Assembly (NCBI RefSeq): GCF_012927345.1
Contig: NZ_JABBGJ010000019.1
Coordinates: 1-64,000 of the forward strand
Length of the DNA stretch: 64,000 bases
DNA from: Paraburkholderia polaris
GTDB lineage: Bacteria > Pseudomonadota > Gammaproteobacteria > Burkholderiales > Burkholderiaceae
Reading direction: 5' to 3'
Shown here: in pieces, positions 48,118 to 56,926 of the stretch
Numbering within the stretch: the stretch's first letter is position 1
Layout: each line of letters opens with the position of its first letter
The notes under the pieces: model-generated
Databases searched by the model: none
Told to the model about the DNA's origin: nothing
What the model saw: the letters and a program-made list of their open reading frames with translations, nothing else
Made by a program: the position numbers and the translations under genes

Positions 48118-49523
48118 CACATATCCCAATCGAAATTGTCGAGCGGAGCGGCTCCCGGATGGGCAACACCCATCGCGCGGCGCCCCGCCGGCGCCTTGTC
48201 AGCCGCCGAGGCCGCCGAGGCCGCCGACGCCGAGCGCGCATACGCCGCCGCAGCCTGCCCGGCGGCCGCAGCACCCGCCGCGGTAGCCGGCATGCCGCCG
48301 CCGATCTCGCGAATCGTCAGTCCATTCAGTTCGATGCCCGCTGCCGCGAGCCGCTGACGAAAGCTCTCACCCTGTATCGCCAACCGTGCCGCGCCGACCG
48401 GACTCGCCTGCACACGCACGACCAGCCGCGAGCCGGTCAGCGTCAGGTCCGCATCGATGGTGCCGAGCGTCGGCAGCGACAGCGTCAGTCGCGTACGCCA
48501 CGGTTGATCGTCCTCGCTCGCCATGCCACCGCCGCTGCGGTCCCATTCGTCGCCTTCCTGCTCAATGGTCCAGTCGAGCTTGGCGCCTGGCCATGCTTCG
48601 CCGGTCCAGCGAAACTGTCCGGTGGCGAGCAGATCGAGTTGCTGACGCACCAAAGGAACAGTCGCAGGATGAACCGCGGCCGCCATCGATTGCGAGTTTT
48701 GCGACGACCCGCCATCGGCCAGTTGCGCCGCGGCGCTGCTCAAGCTCGAGTGCGCCGGCTGGCCATTCAGGTCGGACACAGAACTCGCCAGCACCTCGCC
48801 CGCTACGAAGCGCGCGGCCTGCGCCGTCTGGATCGACGGCATCGCGCGGGTTGCCGCGTTGCCGTCCGGCGCGCCGTTGGCCGGACCGTTGGGCGCCGCG
48901 CCGATGCCCTGCCGGGGTGTCGCATTGGAGGAAGAGGCTTGATCGGCGTCGCTCGCCCAGTCGAGCGGCAATTGCGCGGCGGCCACCAGCTTGTTTTGCG
49001 CCTCGTCGGCCAGTGTGGCGGGCGGGCGCTGGCCAGCCAGCCATTGCGCGAGATGGGATTCGTAGAACAGGCCGCTCTCGCCCACCGTCTGTTCGAGCGC
49101 GGCCGCGAGGGCCGTGACCGGCACCTGAGCCGCCGCCACATTAGCGGTGGCCGCGGTGGCGGCAGTATTCGGATTCGCAGATGAAGCAGCGGGCGCGGCA
49201 GTGGTATCGAAGAGCGGCAAGCCGCCGGCCTCGACCTCGAGCGCCGGAGCAATCGGCCAGATCGGCGTCTGGCCGAGCACCGCCGGGGTCGCCTCCGCGC
49301 CTGAGTTCAAGATCGCATTGAGCGTCAGCGCAACGGCGGACAGCGCGGTTTGCGCAGAAGCCGGCGGTGTCGCGGGCGGCGTGACGGGGGTGGTATTGAG
49401 AATCTCGGTATCGACGCCCGCCGCGCCAGTCTGCGAGGCCGTCGCACTACCCGGCGCGAGATTGAGCAGACCGTCGACACGGTTCGCGAGCAGCGAAGTG
49501 ACGACCGTGTCGATTCCGTTCAT
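48117..49523 (-). CDS. FliK-like flagellar hook-length control protein (short type)
   Basis: 468 aa. The N-terminal two thirds are Ala/Pro-rich low-complexity sequence typical of FliK rulers. The C-terminal Flg_hook domain has SLPTLGTIDADLTLTGSRLVVRVQASPVGAARLAIQGESFRQRLAAAGIELNGLTIREI. The gene lies with fliS, fliT and fhlB on the minus strand and overlaps fhlB. A second FliK is encoded at 56927-58462. Whether both control hook length is unknown. Confidence 0.85.
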   Translation of the reverse strand: MNGIDTVVTSLLANRVDGLLNLAPGSATASQTGAAGVDTEILNTTPVTPPATPPASAQTALSAVALTLNAILNSGAEATPAVLGQTPIWPIAPALEVEAGGLPLFDTTAAPAASSANPNTAATAATANVAAAQVPVTALAAALEQTVGESGLFYESHLAQWLAGQRPPATLADEAQNKLVAAAQLPLDWASDADQASSSNATPRQGIGAAPNGPANGAPDGNAATRAMPSIQTAQAARFVAGEVLASSVSDLNGQPAHSSLSSAAAQLADGGSSQNSQSMAAAVHPATVPLVRQQLDLLATGQFRWTGEAWPGAKLDWTIEQEGDEWDRSGGGMASEDDQPWRTRLTLSLPTLGTIDADLTLTGSRLVVRVQASPVGAARLAIQGESFRQRLAAAGIELNGLTIREIGGGMPATAAGAAAAGQAAAAYARSASAASAASAADKAPAGRRAMGVAHPGAAPLDNFDWDM

Positions 49524-49604
49524 ACCGATTCCTTGGTCACATTGGCAGCGACGCGCTCAAATACAGTCAGGCAGACTCGTAGAGCGTTTTGCCCGCGGGC
49601 AAAC

Positions 49605-49931
49605 TCAGCGCGCCCCGTACAGTTCCTTGAGCACGCGAGTCGGCCGTCCGGCGAATAGCGCCGACAGATTGGCCATACGCGGATTCGCCAGATCGCGGAT
49701 CGCAGCGTCGTCGGCCAGGATCTGACGGATCAGCGCGTACTTGCGCAGGCGCTCCGCATCGTCCAGTCTGACGTCGGTTTCCGCGTCTTTCAACGCGTCC
49801 ACCAGACTCCGATATTCCTCCTGCAAGTGGACCAGATCGTTCCACAGGGCGCGCCGGGCAGCCATCAGCATGCGGCGGGAAATCGCTGCAATCGCCTCGT
49901 AGCGGGCGAAATATTCTGCGTTCGATGTCAT
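49605..49931 (-). CDS. fliT: Flagellar chaperone FliT
   Basis: 108 aa from ATG 49931 (MTSNAEYFARYEAIAAISRRMLMAARRALWNDLVHLQEEYRSLVDALKD). An all-helical protein of the FliT size; FliT sequences are poorly conserved, so the call relies on length, helix pattern and position behind fliS. FliT chaperones the filament cap FliD and binds FlhDC. Its ATG overlaps the fliS stop by 4 nt. Confidence 0.85.
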   Translation of the reverse strand: MTSNAEYFARYEAIAAISRRMLMAARRALWNDLVHLQEEYRSLVDALKDAETDVRLDDAERLRKYALIRQILADDAAIRDLANPRMANLSALFAGRPTRVLKELYGAR

Positions 49932-50362
49932 CTCATGCTTTCCGCGGCCGGCTGGGCTGCCATCCGCGCGATCTCCGGGGCAATCCCGATCCATGCCTCT
50001 TCGAGCGTCGCCAGCAGGCCATCAACCTCGACCAGCATCGCCTCGCTCTGTTTTATGTTGGCTTCGAGCAGCCGGCGCGACATATAGCTATATAGCGCAT
50101 CCAACCGCTCTGCAATCTCGCCGCCCACCTCAAGGTTCAGCGACGATTGCAGCCCGCTTTCGACGATCCGAATCGCCTTGCCGATCGCCTCATCACGAGC
50201 CGGCACATTGCCTTGCTGCAGATGCATGCGTGCTTGCACAATCGCTTGCCGGGCCCCCTGATACAACAGCACGATCAGACGATGCGGACTCGCGCCCATC
50301 ACCCCTGTCTCGACGCCGACGCGCTCGTACGCATTGGCTCCAGAGTTTCCTGGGGAAAACAT
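49928..50362 (-). CDS. fliS: Flagellin chaperone FliS
   Basis: 144 aa. ANAYERVGVETGVMGASPHRLIVLLYQGARQAIVQARMHLQQGNVPARDEAIGKAIRIVESGLQSSLNLEVGGEIAERLDALYSYMSRRLLEANIKQSEAMLVEVDGLLATLEEAWIGI is the FliS four-helix pattern (here with SLNLEVGGEIAERLDALY). It binds flagellin C-termini in the cytoplasm. It is the first gene of fliS-fliT-fliK-like-fhlB behind the sigma-28 promoter. Confidence 0.95.
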   Translation of the reverse strand: MFSPGNSGANAYERVGVETGVMGASPHRLIVLLYQGARQAIVQARMHLQQGNVPARDEAIGKAIRIVESGLQSSLNLEVGGEIAERLDALYSYMSRRLLEANIKQSEAMLVEVDGLLATLEEAWIGIAPEIARMAAQPAAESMR

Positions 50363-50658
50363 CGGCGCTCCTCCTCTCTTGCACTGCGGTTGGTCGTGGC
50401 CCCCCTCATCCGGGCACGTTGCCGCATCCGGATTTCTGCCTGTACCTGGTTATCGGATAGGCAGCGGAAAAGCTTTAGGCCGATGTAAGGAGGATTAAGG
50501 GGCCGATAGGGGCAATATCGCGCTGAGCGCGGCAAGGCCGCCTGCCACGAAGCGCCTCAAGAGCGCGCCGGGCGGGCAGTCCTGCCGTGCAACCACACAG
50601 CGTTGCATCTGGGCAAATGCGTTCCGGCGGGCGGAACGCCCTGCCGCCCGAGTCGCAC
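50363..50658. other. Intergenic region between fliS and fliE
   Basis: The region contains the sigma-28-type promoter for fliST at 50450-50478. Next to fliE is a GC-rich hairpin (GCGTTCC/GGAACGC, about 50620-50640) without a T tract, possibly ending fliE transcripts. Otherwise nothing is seen. Confidence 0.5.
50450..50478 (-). promoter_or_regulatory. Candidate sigma-28 (FliA) promoter for fliST
   Basis: On the minus strand CTAAAGCTTT and TCCGATAA are seen, close to the E. coli FliA consensus TAAAGTTT-N11-GCCGATAA, with a spacer about 1 nt longer. The -10 lies 88 nt upstream of the fliS ATG. Class III flagellar control fits fliS. Confidence 0.6.
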
Positions 50659-50994
50659 TCACACCGACATCTGCATGATGTCGTTATAGGCCGACACCAG
50701 TTTGTTGCGCACCTGCAGGCCGAACTGGAAGCCGACGTTGGCCTTCTGCATATCGACCATCACGTCGTTCAGCGAAACGTTGGACGCGCCGAGTTCAAAC
50801 GCCTGCGATTCGCCGACCGCCTTGGTCTGATCGCCGCTGATCTTGTCCAACGAGGCCTTCAGCGCCGAGGCGAAACCGCCGGCCGTCGCCGCACCGGACT
50901 GGTCGGCCACCGGTGTGTTGCTGCCGGTCGCTTGCGCCGCCATCGACTGCATCTGTTGCAGCGCCGACGAGAGCGCGTTCACGGGCAATGTCAT
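50659..50994 (-). CDS. fliE: Flagellar MS-ring/rod adaptor FliE
   Basis: 111 aa from ATG 50994 (MTLPVNALSSALQQMQSMAAQATG). The C-terminal FASALKASLDKISGDQTKAVGESQAFELGASNVSLNDVMVDMQKANVGFQFGLQVRNKLVSAYNDIMQMSV is diagnostic for FliE. It links the MS ring to the rod and is a type III secretion substrate. It is divergent from fliF. Confidence 0.96.
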   Translation of the reverse strand: MTLPVNALSSALQQMQSMAAQATGSNTPVADQSGAATAGGFASALKASLDKISGDQTKAVGESQAFELGASNVSLNDVMVDMQKANVGFQFGLQVRNKLVSAYNDIMQMSV

Positions 50995-51231
50995 GTTCTC
51001 TCCAGGGAATGATGACCGGCATGCCAGAAACCGTACCGATCTGGACGAAAGCATAGCAGTGGGCCATCCGGGAAAGCCCCGAAACTAGGGGGGAAACCCC
51101 GCTCTGTTCAAGCAATCGGGTTGAGCGGCGCTGCGGATAATTTCAATGGTGAAAGTCTCTGTCCGCACGCCCGCCGACCCTCGGTGCGCTCAAGCGACAG
51201 AACGCAAAGGCATCCCGGAGATACCCGACGC

Positions 51232-53028
51232 ATGGATTCGTCAGCCAACTCTTTGATCAACCCCGACGCCCGCATGGGCCTCGCCGGCGCGCAGCCGGGC
51301 GCCGGTCCTGCCGGCACCGGCCAGGCCGGCGGAGCTGCGGACCTCGGCGGCCTGGGGAGCAACCTGGGCGGCAACTTCGGCCAGCGCCTGTCGGGTCTCG
51401 CGCAAATGCGCGGCAACCCGCGCGCCCCGCTGATTTTCGCGGTCGCGCTGCTGGTCGCCATCGTCGCGGGTCTGTTCCTGTGGTCACGCGCGCCGGACTA
51501 CAAGGTGCTCTACAGCAACCTGTCGGATCGCGACGGCGGCGCCATCATTACCGCGCTGCAGGCGGCCAACATCCCCTACAAGTTCTCCGACTCCGGTGGC
51601 GCGATCCTCGTGCCGGCCGAGCAGGTGCATGAAATGCGTCTGCGTCTGGCTTCGCAAGGTCTGCCCAAGAGCGGCTCGGTCGGCTTCGAACTGATGGACA
51701 ACCAGAAGTTCGGCATCAGCCAGTTCGCCGAGCAGATCAATTACCAGCGCGCACTGGAAGGCGAACTGGAGCGCACGATCGAGTCGATTTCGTCGGTGAA
51801 GTCGGCGCGCGTGCATCTGGCCATTCCGAAGCCTTCCGTGTTCGTGCGCGACAAGGAAGCGCCGTCGGCTTCCGTGCTGGTCAACCTCTACCCGGGCCGC
51901 GCGCTCGACGAAGGCCAGGTGTCGGCGATCACCCATATGGTGTCGTCGGCGGTGCCGGATATGCCGGTGAAGGGCGTGACCATCCTCGATCAGGACGGCA
52001 ACCTGCTGACGCAGCCGTCCACCGGCAGCGGTCTGGATGCTTCGCAACTCAAGTACCGCCAACAGATCGAGCGCAACACCCAGCAACGCATCGACGCGAT
52101 CCTGTCGCCGCTGTTCGGTTCCGGCAACGCGCACTCGCAGGTCAGCGCCGATATCGATTTCTCGCGCAGCGAGCAGACCTCGGAAAACTACGGTCCGAAC
52201 GGCACCCCTCAGCAGGCGGCGATCCGCAGCCAGCAATCGAGCACCGCCACCGAAATGTCGCAAGCTGGGGCCTCAGGCGTACCTGGCGCACTGTCGAACC
52301 AGCCGCCGCAGCCGGCTTCCGCGCCGATCACGGCGGGCAACGGCACGCCTGGCGTGACAACCACGCCGGTCAGCGACCGCAAGGATTCGACCACCAACTA
52401 CGAACTCAACAAGACGGTGCAGCATCTGGAGCAGCCGATGGGCGGCATCAAGCGTCTGTCAGTGGCCGTGGTGGTCAACTATCTGCGGGTGGTCGACGCC
52501 AAGGGCCACGCGACGATGCAGCCGGTTACCGCCGACAAGCTCGCGCAGGTCAATCAGCTGGTGAAGGACGCAATGGGCTTCGACGCCACGCGCGGCGACT
52601 CGGTCAACGTGGTCAACAGCCCGTTCACCGCCGACGTCGACCCGGACGTCGACCTGCCGTGGTGGCGCACGCCGGACATGATCGCGCTCTACAAGCAGAT
52701 CGCCACTTACCTCGGGATCGGCGCAGTCGCCCTGTTCCTCTACTTCGTGATGGTGAAGCCGGCGCTGCGCCGCGCTTTCCCGCCGCCCGAACCGGTCGTC
52801 GCAGCGCTGTCGTCGCCGGACGAGCCGGTCCTGCTGGACGGCATCCCCGCCGCAGAGCGTGCGGGCGCGAGCACCGTCGCCGAACTGGAAAGCGACAGCG
52901 AATTGCTCGCACTGGAGAGCTCGAAGCACAAATACGAACGGAACCTGGAGTTCGCGCGCAACATCGCCCGCCAGGATCCGAGGATCGTTGCAACCGTCGT
53001 GAAAAATTGGGTGACCGATGAGCGCTGA
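51232..53028 (+). CDS. fliF: Flagellar MS-ring protein FliF
   Basis: 598 aa from ATG 51232 (MDSSANSLINPDARMGLAGA); the frame is open to 51121 but earlier codons look non-coding. The first 60 residues are Gly/Ala-rich. TM1 is at about 67-85; the YscJ-type ring domains follow (YKVLYSNLSDRDGGAIITALQAANIPYKFSDSGGAILVPAEQVHEMRLRLASQGLP); TM2 (IATYLGIGAVALFLYFVMV) precedes the C-terminal cytoplasmic FliG-binding tail. It overlaps fliG by 11 nt. It forms the base of the flagellar motor. Confidence 0.97.
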   Translation: MDSSANSLINPDARMGLAGAQPGAGPAGTGQAGGAADLGGLGSNLGGNFGQRLSGLAQMRGNPRAPLIFAVALLVAIVAGLFLWSRAPDYKVLYSNLSDRDGGAIITALQAANIPYKFSDSGGAILVPAEQVHEMRLRLASQGLPKSGSVGFELMDNQKFGISQFAEQINYQRALEGELERTIESISSVKSARVHLAIPKPSVFVRDKEAPSASVLVNLYPGRALDEGQVSAITHMVSSAVPDMPVKGVTILDQDGNLLTQPSTGSGLDASQLKYRQQIERNTQQRIDAILSPLFGSGNAHSQVSADIDFSRSEQTSENYGPNGTPQQAAIRSQQSSTATEMSQAGASGVPGALSNQPPQPASAPITAGNGTPGVTTTPVSDRKDSTTNYELNKTVQHLEQPMGGIKRLSVAVVVNYLRVVDAKGHATMQPVTADKLAQVNQLVKDAMGFDATRGDSVNVVNSPFTADVDPDVDLPWWRTPDMIALYKQIATYLGIGAVALFLYFVMVKPALRRAFPPPEPVVAALSSPDEPVLLDGIPAAERAGASTVAELESDSELLALESSKHKYERNLEFARNIARQDPRIVATVVKNWVTDER

Positions 53029-54013
53029 AGGCGTAATGAAGAGCGCGCTCCTGCTGATGTCGATCGGCGAGGAAGAAGCCGCGCAGGTGTTCAAGTTCCT
53101 CGGGCCGCGTGAGGTTCAGAAGATCGGCGTCGCCATGGCCGCGTTGAAAAGCGTGACACGTGAGCAGGTCGATGAGGTCTTGCAGGAGTTCGTCCGCGAG
53201 GCGGAAACGCACACCGGCATGTCGCTCGATTCGAACGAGTACATCCGCTCGGTGCTGACCAAGGCGCTCGGCGACGACAAGGCTGGCGCGATCATCGACC
53301 GGATTCTGCAGGGCAGCGATACCAGCGGTATCGAGGGCCTCAAGTGGATGGACTCCGCGGCGGTGGCCGAGCTGATCAAGAACGAACATCCGCAGATCAT
53401 CGCGACCATCCTCGTTCACCTGGACCGCGATCAGGCTTCGGAAATTGTCGCCTGCTTCAGCGAGCGTCTGCGCAACGACGTGCTGTTGCGGATCGCCACG
53501 CTCGACGGCATCCAGCCGGCCGCGCTGCGCGAACTCGACGACGTGCTCACCGGCCTGCTGTCCGGCAGCGACAACCTCAAGCGCAGCCCGATGGGCGGCA
53601 TCCGCACGGCGGCCGAAATTCTCAACTTCATGTCGAGCAACCATGAAGAAGGCGTCATCGAGAACGTTCGCCAATACGACGCGGAACTCGCGCAGAAGAT
53701 CATTGATCAGATGTTTGTGTTCGAGAACCTGCTCGATCTGGAAGACCGCGCGATCCAGCTGTTGCTGAAGGAAGTCGAGTCCGAGGCGTTGATCATCTCG
53801 CTGAAGGGCGCGCCGGCCGCGCTGCGCCAGAAGTTCCTGTCGAACATGTCGCAGCGTGCTGCCGAACTGCTCGCCGAAGACCTCGATGCGCGCGGCCCGG
53901 TTCGCGTCTCCGAAGTCGAGACGCAGCAGCGCCGCATCCTGCAGATCGTGCGCAATCTGGCGGAAAGCGGCCAGATCGTTCTAGGCGGCAAGGCGGAAGA
54001 TGCATATGTCTGA
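53018..54013 (+). CDS. fliG: Flagellar motor switch protein FliG
   Basis: 331 aa, usual length. The three FliG domains are seen: N-terminal EGVMKSALLLMSIGEEEAAQVFKFLGPREVQKIGVAM; middle EHPQIIATILVHLDRDQASEIVACFSERLRNDVLLRIATLDGIQP; C-terminal DQMFVFENLLDLEDRAIQLLLKEVESEALIISLKGAPAALRQKFLSNMSQRAAELLAEDLDARGPVRVSEVE, with the torque-helix charges. It overlaps fliF and fliH. Confidence 0.98.
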   Translation: MSAEGVMKSALLLMSIGEEEAAQVFKFLGPREVQKIGVAMAALKSVTREQVDEVLQEFVREAETHTGMSLDSNEYIRSVLTKALGDDKAGAIIDRILQGSDTSGIEGLKWMDSAAVAELIKNEHPQIIATILVHLDRDQASEIVACFSERLRNDVLLRIATLDGIQPAALRELDDVLTGLLSGSDNLKRSPMGGIRTAAEILNFMSSNHEEGVIENVRQYDAELAQKIIDQMFVFENLLDLEDRAIQLLLKEVESEALIISLKGAPAALRQKFLSNMSQRAAELLAEDLDARGPVRVSEVETQQRRILQIVRNLAESGQIVLGGKAEDAYV

Positions 54014-54689
54014 TCAGAACTCCGCGGCGAAGGAGCGCCTCTCGGCCTACCAGCGCTGGGAGATGGCCTCGTTCGATCCGGTGCCGCCGGCGCCGCCCGA
54101 ACCCGAACCCGAAGTCGACGACGGCGCGTTCGAAGCTGAACTCGAACGTCTGCGCGACGCCGCGCATGCGCAAGGCATCGCGACGGGTCACGTGGCCGGG
54201 CAGGCGCTTGGTTATCAGGCCGGTTACGAGCAAGGCCACGCTCAAGGTTTCGAGCAGGGCCAGAGCGAAGCGCGCGAAGAAGCGGCACGCCTCGCCGCGC
54301 TGGCCGAGACCTTCAAGGCGGCACTCGACGGCGCGCAAGGCGCGATCTCAGAGACGCTGGTCGCGTTGGCGCTGGACATCGCCCAACAGGTGGTGCGCCA
54401 GCATGTGCAGCACGATCCGACCGCTCTGATTGCCGCCGCCCGTGAGGTGCTGGCCACCGAACCGGCGCTGGTCGGCGCGCCGGCGCTAATCGTCAGCCCC
54501 GCCGACCTGCCGGTCGTCGAAGCCTATTTGATGGAAGAACTGCAAACGCGCGGCTGGACCGTGCGTACCGATCCGTCGGTCGAACGCGGCGGCTGCCGCG
54601 CGCAATCCGGCACCGGTGAAGTCGAAGCCGGCATCGACACGCGCTGGGAGCGCGTCGCCGCCGCACTCGGCAAGGTGAGCACATGGTGA
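54006..54689 (+). CDS. fliH: Flagellar assembly protein FliH
   Basis: 227 aa from ATG 54006 (MSDQNSAAKERLSAYQRWEMASF); the earlier ATG at 54000 is too close to the GGA site. The middle has the GxxxG-rich helix GHVAGQALGYQAGYEQGHAQGFEQGQSEAREEA, typical of FliH. The C-terminus binds the FliI ATPase. It overlaps fliI by 7 nt. It inhibits and delivers FliI to the export gate. Confidence 0.95.
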   Translation: MSDQNSAAKERLSAYQRWEMASFDPVPPAPPEPEPEVDDGAFEAELERLRDAAHAQGIATGHVAGQALGYQAGYEQGHAQGFEQGQSEAREEAARLAALAETFKAALDGAQGAISETLVALALDIAQQVVRQHVQHDPTALIAAAREVLATEPALVGAPALIVSPADLPVVEAYLMEELQTRGWTVRTDPSVERGGCRAQSGTGEVEAGIDTRWERVAAALGKVSTW

Positions 54690-56404
54690 AGCCGACGCTC
54701 GAAGAGATCCGCGCCAGCGATCTGACGCCGCTCGAACGCGAGCTGGCACTGGCGTCGTTCGGCGCCGAGGCGCTGGCGGATGTGCCGGCTGCGGTGACCC
54801 CCGCTGCGGCCGCAGTCGCAGCCATCGACGCCGCACTGCGCGATCCAGGCGTCGGGCATCCAGGCGCTGGGCATCCAGGCGTCGGGCATCCAGGCGCTGG
54901 GCGTCCAGCTCACGGGCATCCGGCGAAGGACGCGGCGGCGAGCCACGAGTCCGCTGCCGCGAGCCATGAGTCGCCCACTTCGAGCCCCGCTTCAAACCCC
55001 GCCGCCGCTGCCCCGTACGATCCCGCACTCGACAGCAATCCGCACATGCAAGCCTGGCGCGGCAGGCTCGACGCACTGCGCGCACGCAATGCGATCGCCA
55101 AGCCGATGCGTGCTTGCGGACGCCTGACGCGCGCCGCCGGCCTCGTGCTCGAAGCAGTCGGCCTGCGCCTGTCGGTGGGCGCCGAAGTGATGATCGAACT
55201 GCCATTCGGTAGTTCTCTGGCGATGGCCGAAGCCGAAGTAGTCGGTTTCTCCGGCGACAAACTGTTTCTGATGCCGACCACCGAAGTGATCGGCCTGCTG
55301 CCCGGCGCGCGCGTCTATCCGCTCGAAAGCGCGCCGATCGCCGATCCGATGGCGGGCGCAAAGCGCTTGCCGGTCGGCTGGGAATTGCTCGGCCGCGTGC
55401 TGGACGCGTCCGGCCGCCCGCTCGACGGCCTCGGCCCGCTCGGCACGCATGCCGATGCGCCGCTGTCCTCGCCGGTCATCAACCCGCTGAACCGCGAGCC
55501 GATTCACAAGGTGCTCGACGTCGGCGTGCGCGCGATCAACGCGCTCCTGACCGTGGGCCGCGGCCAGCGCATGGGCCTGTTCGCCGGTTCGGGCGTCGGT
55601 AAATCGGTGCTGCTCGGCACGATGGCGCGCTACACCAGCGCCGAGGTGATCGTGATCGGCCTGATCGGCGAACGCGGCCGCGAAGTGAAGGAATTCATCG
55701 AACAGATTCTCGGCGAGGAAGGCCTCGCGCGCTCGGTCGTCATCGCCGCGCCGGCCGACGTCTCGCCGCTCTTGCGGATGCAGGCCGCGTCGTACTCGAC
55801 CTCGCTCGCCGAGTATTTCCGCGATCAGGGCAAGCACGTGCTGCTGCTGATGGATTCGCTGACCCGCTACGCGATGGCGCAGCGCGAGATTGCGCTAGCC
55901 GTGGGCGAGCCGCCTGCCACCAAGGGCTATCCGCCTTCGGTGTTCGCCAAGCTGCCGGCGCTCGTCGAGCGCACCGGCAACGGTGCGGCGGGCGGCGGTT
56001 CGATCACCGCGTTCTATACCGTGCTGACCGAAGGCGACGACCAGCAGGATCCGATCGCCGACTCCGCGCGCGCGATTCTCGACGGCCACATCGTGCTGTC
56101 GCGCTCGCTCGCCGAGGCCGGCCACTATCCGGCGATTGACATCGAAGCGTCGATTAGCCGGGCAATGACCGCGCTGATCGACGATAACCATCTCGAGAAG
56201 ACGCGTATGTTCAAGCAGATGCTGTCGCGCTATCAGCGCAACCGCGATCTGATCAACGTCGGCGCCTATTCGAGCGGGCGCGACGCGCTGCTCGACCGTG
56301 CGATCGCGCTGTATCCGCGGATGGAAGCGTTTTTGCAACAAGGTTTTCGCGAATGCGCGACCTTTGAACCGAGTCTCAAGATGCTGGACGCTCTGTTTGC
56401 CTAA
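54683..56404 (+). CDS. fliI: Flagellum-specific ATP synthase FliI with expanded N-terminus
   Basis: 573 aa, over 100 longer than usual FliI (about 440-460). Walker A is AGSGVGKS (301-308); LIGERGREVKEFIEQILGEEGLARSVVI, HVLLLMDSLTRYAMAQREIALAVGEPPATKGYPPSVFAKLPALVERTG and SLAEAGHYPAIDIEASISR are hallmark. Residues 56-80 contain five GxGHP-type repeats (encoded by a 15/30-nt DNA repeat), inside a 115-residue low-complexity extension. The catalytic core looks intact. It drives unfolding and export of flagellar proteins. Confidence 0.97.
   Translation: MVKPTLEEIRASDLTPLERELALASFGAEALADVPAAVTPAAAAVAAIDAALRDPGVGHPGAGHPGVGHPGAGRPAHGHPAKDAAASHESAAASHESPTSSPASNPAAAAPYDPALDSNPHMQAWRGRLDALRARNAIAKPMRACGRLTRAAGLVLEAVGLRLSVGAEVMIELPFGSSLAMAEAEVVGFSGDKLFLMPTTEVIGLLPGARVYPLESAPIADPMAGAKRLPVGWELLGRVLDASGRPLDGLGPLGTHADAPLSSPVINPLNREPIHKVLDVGVRAINALLTVGRGQRMGLFAGSGVGKSVLLGTMARYTSAEVIVIGLIGERGREVKEFIEQILGEEGLARSVVIAAPADVSPLLRMQAASYSTSLAEYFRDQGKHVLLLMDSLTRYAMAQREIALAVGEPPATKGYPPSVFAKLPALVERTGNGAAGGGSITAFYTVLTEGDDQQDPIADSARAILDGHIVLSRSLAEAGHYPAIDIEASISRAMTALIDDNHLEKTRMFKQMLSRYQRNRDLINVGAYSSGRDALLDRAIALYPRMEAFLQQGFRECATFEPSLKMLDALFA
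54844..54920 (+). repeat. 15-nt tandem repeat inside fliI encoding GxGHP
   Basis: GGCGTCGGGCATCCA and GGCGCTGGGCATCCA units alternate for about five copies; they encode the GVGHP/GAGHP repeat of the FliI N-terminus. Repeat number could vary between strains. Confidence 0.85.
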
Positions 56405-56415
56405 GGAGGCTGACG

Positions 56416-56865
56416 ATGGCGAAACACTTTCCGATCAAGACACTCATCGGCCTGGCCCAGGACGATGTGGATGCCGCCGCACAACGTCTGGGCCGCGCGC
56501 AGCGCGAGCGCAACGACGTGCAGTCGCAATTTGACTCGCTGGTGCAGTACCGCGACGAATATCACGCGCGCTTCACGGCAACCGCCCAGACCGGCATGCC
56601 CGCCGGCAACATGCGCAATTTCCAGGCGTTCATCGACACACTCGACGCCGCCATCGAACAGCAGCGCAACCTGCTGGTAACGGCCAATGCGCGCGTCGAA
56701 GCTGCCAAGCCCGACTGGCAGCGCCAGAAGCAGAAGCTCGGCTCGTATGAAGTGCTGCAGGCGCGTGGCGAAGCTGCCGAAGCGAAAACCGCGGCGCGGC
56801 GCGATCAGCGCGATGCCGACGAACACGCCGCCCGCATTCTGAGGATGCGTGCCGAGGGCGTTTGA
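56416..56865 (+). CDS. fliJ: Flagellar export protein FliJ
   Basis: 149 aa, highly charged and helical (DDVDAAAQRLGRAQRERNDVQSQFDSLVQYRDEYHARF, then QQRNLLVTANARVEAAKPDWQRQKQKLGSYEVLQARGEA). A coiled-coil hairpin of the FliJ type. It acts as the central stalk of the export ATPase. It starts 11 nt after fliI. Confidence 0.93.
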   Translation: MAKHFPIKTLIGLAQDDVDAAAQRLGRAQRERNDVQSQFDSLVQYRDEYHARFTATAQTGMPAGNMRNFQAFIDTLDAAIEQQRNLLVTANARVEAAKPDWQRQKQKLGSYEVLQARGEAAEAKTAARRDQRDADEHAARILRMRAEGV

Positions 56866-56926
56866 CGCGCCCAGGCGCCGCCTCGATTGATCGAACACTC
56901 CGTTTGACGGATTGACAGGATTCCCT

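Noticed and set aside
48117..48129. A longer start for FhlB at 48129
   Set aside because: The inner ATG 48117 gives the family start MSRKHRR and a tight 1-nt overlap with the fliK-like stop.
51020..51080. Possible sigma-54 promoter (TGGCCC...TGC) upstream of fliE
   Set aside because: GG and GC are separated by 11 nt where 10 is required, and the -12 match is weak.
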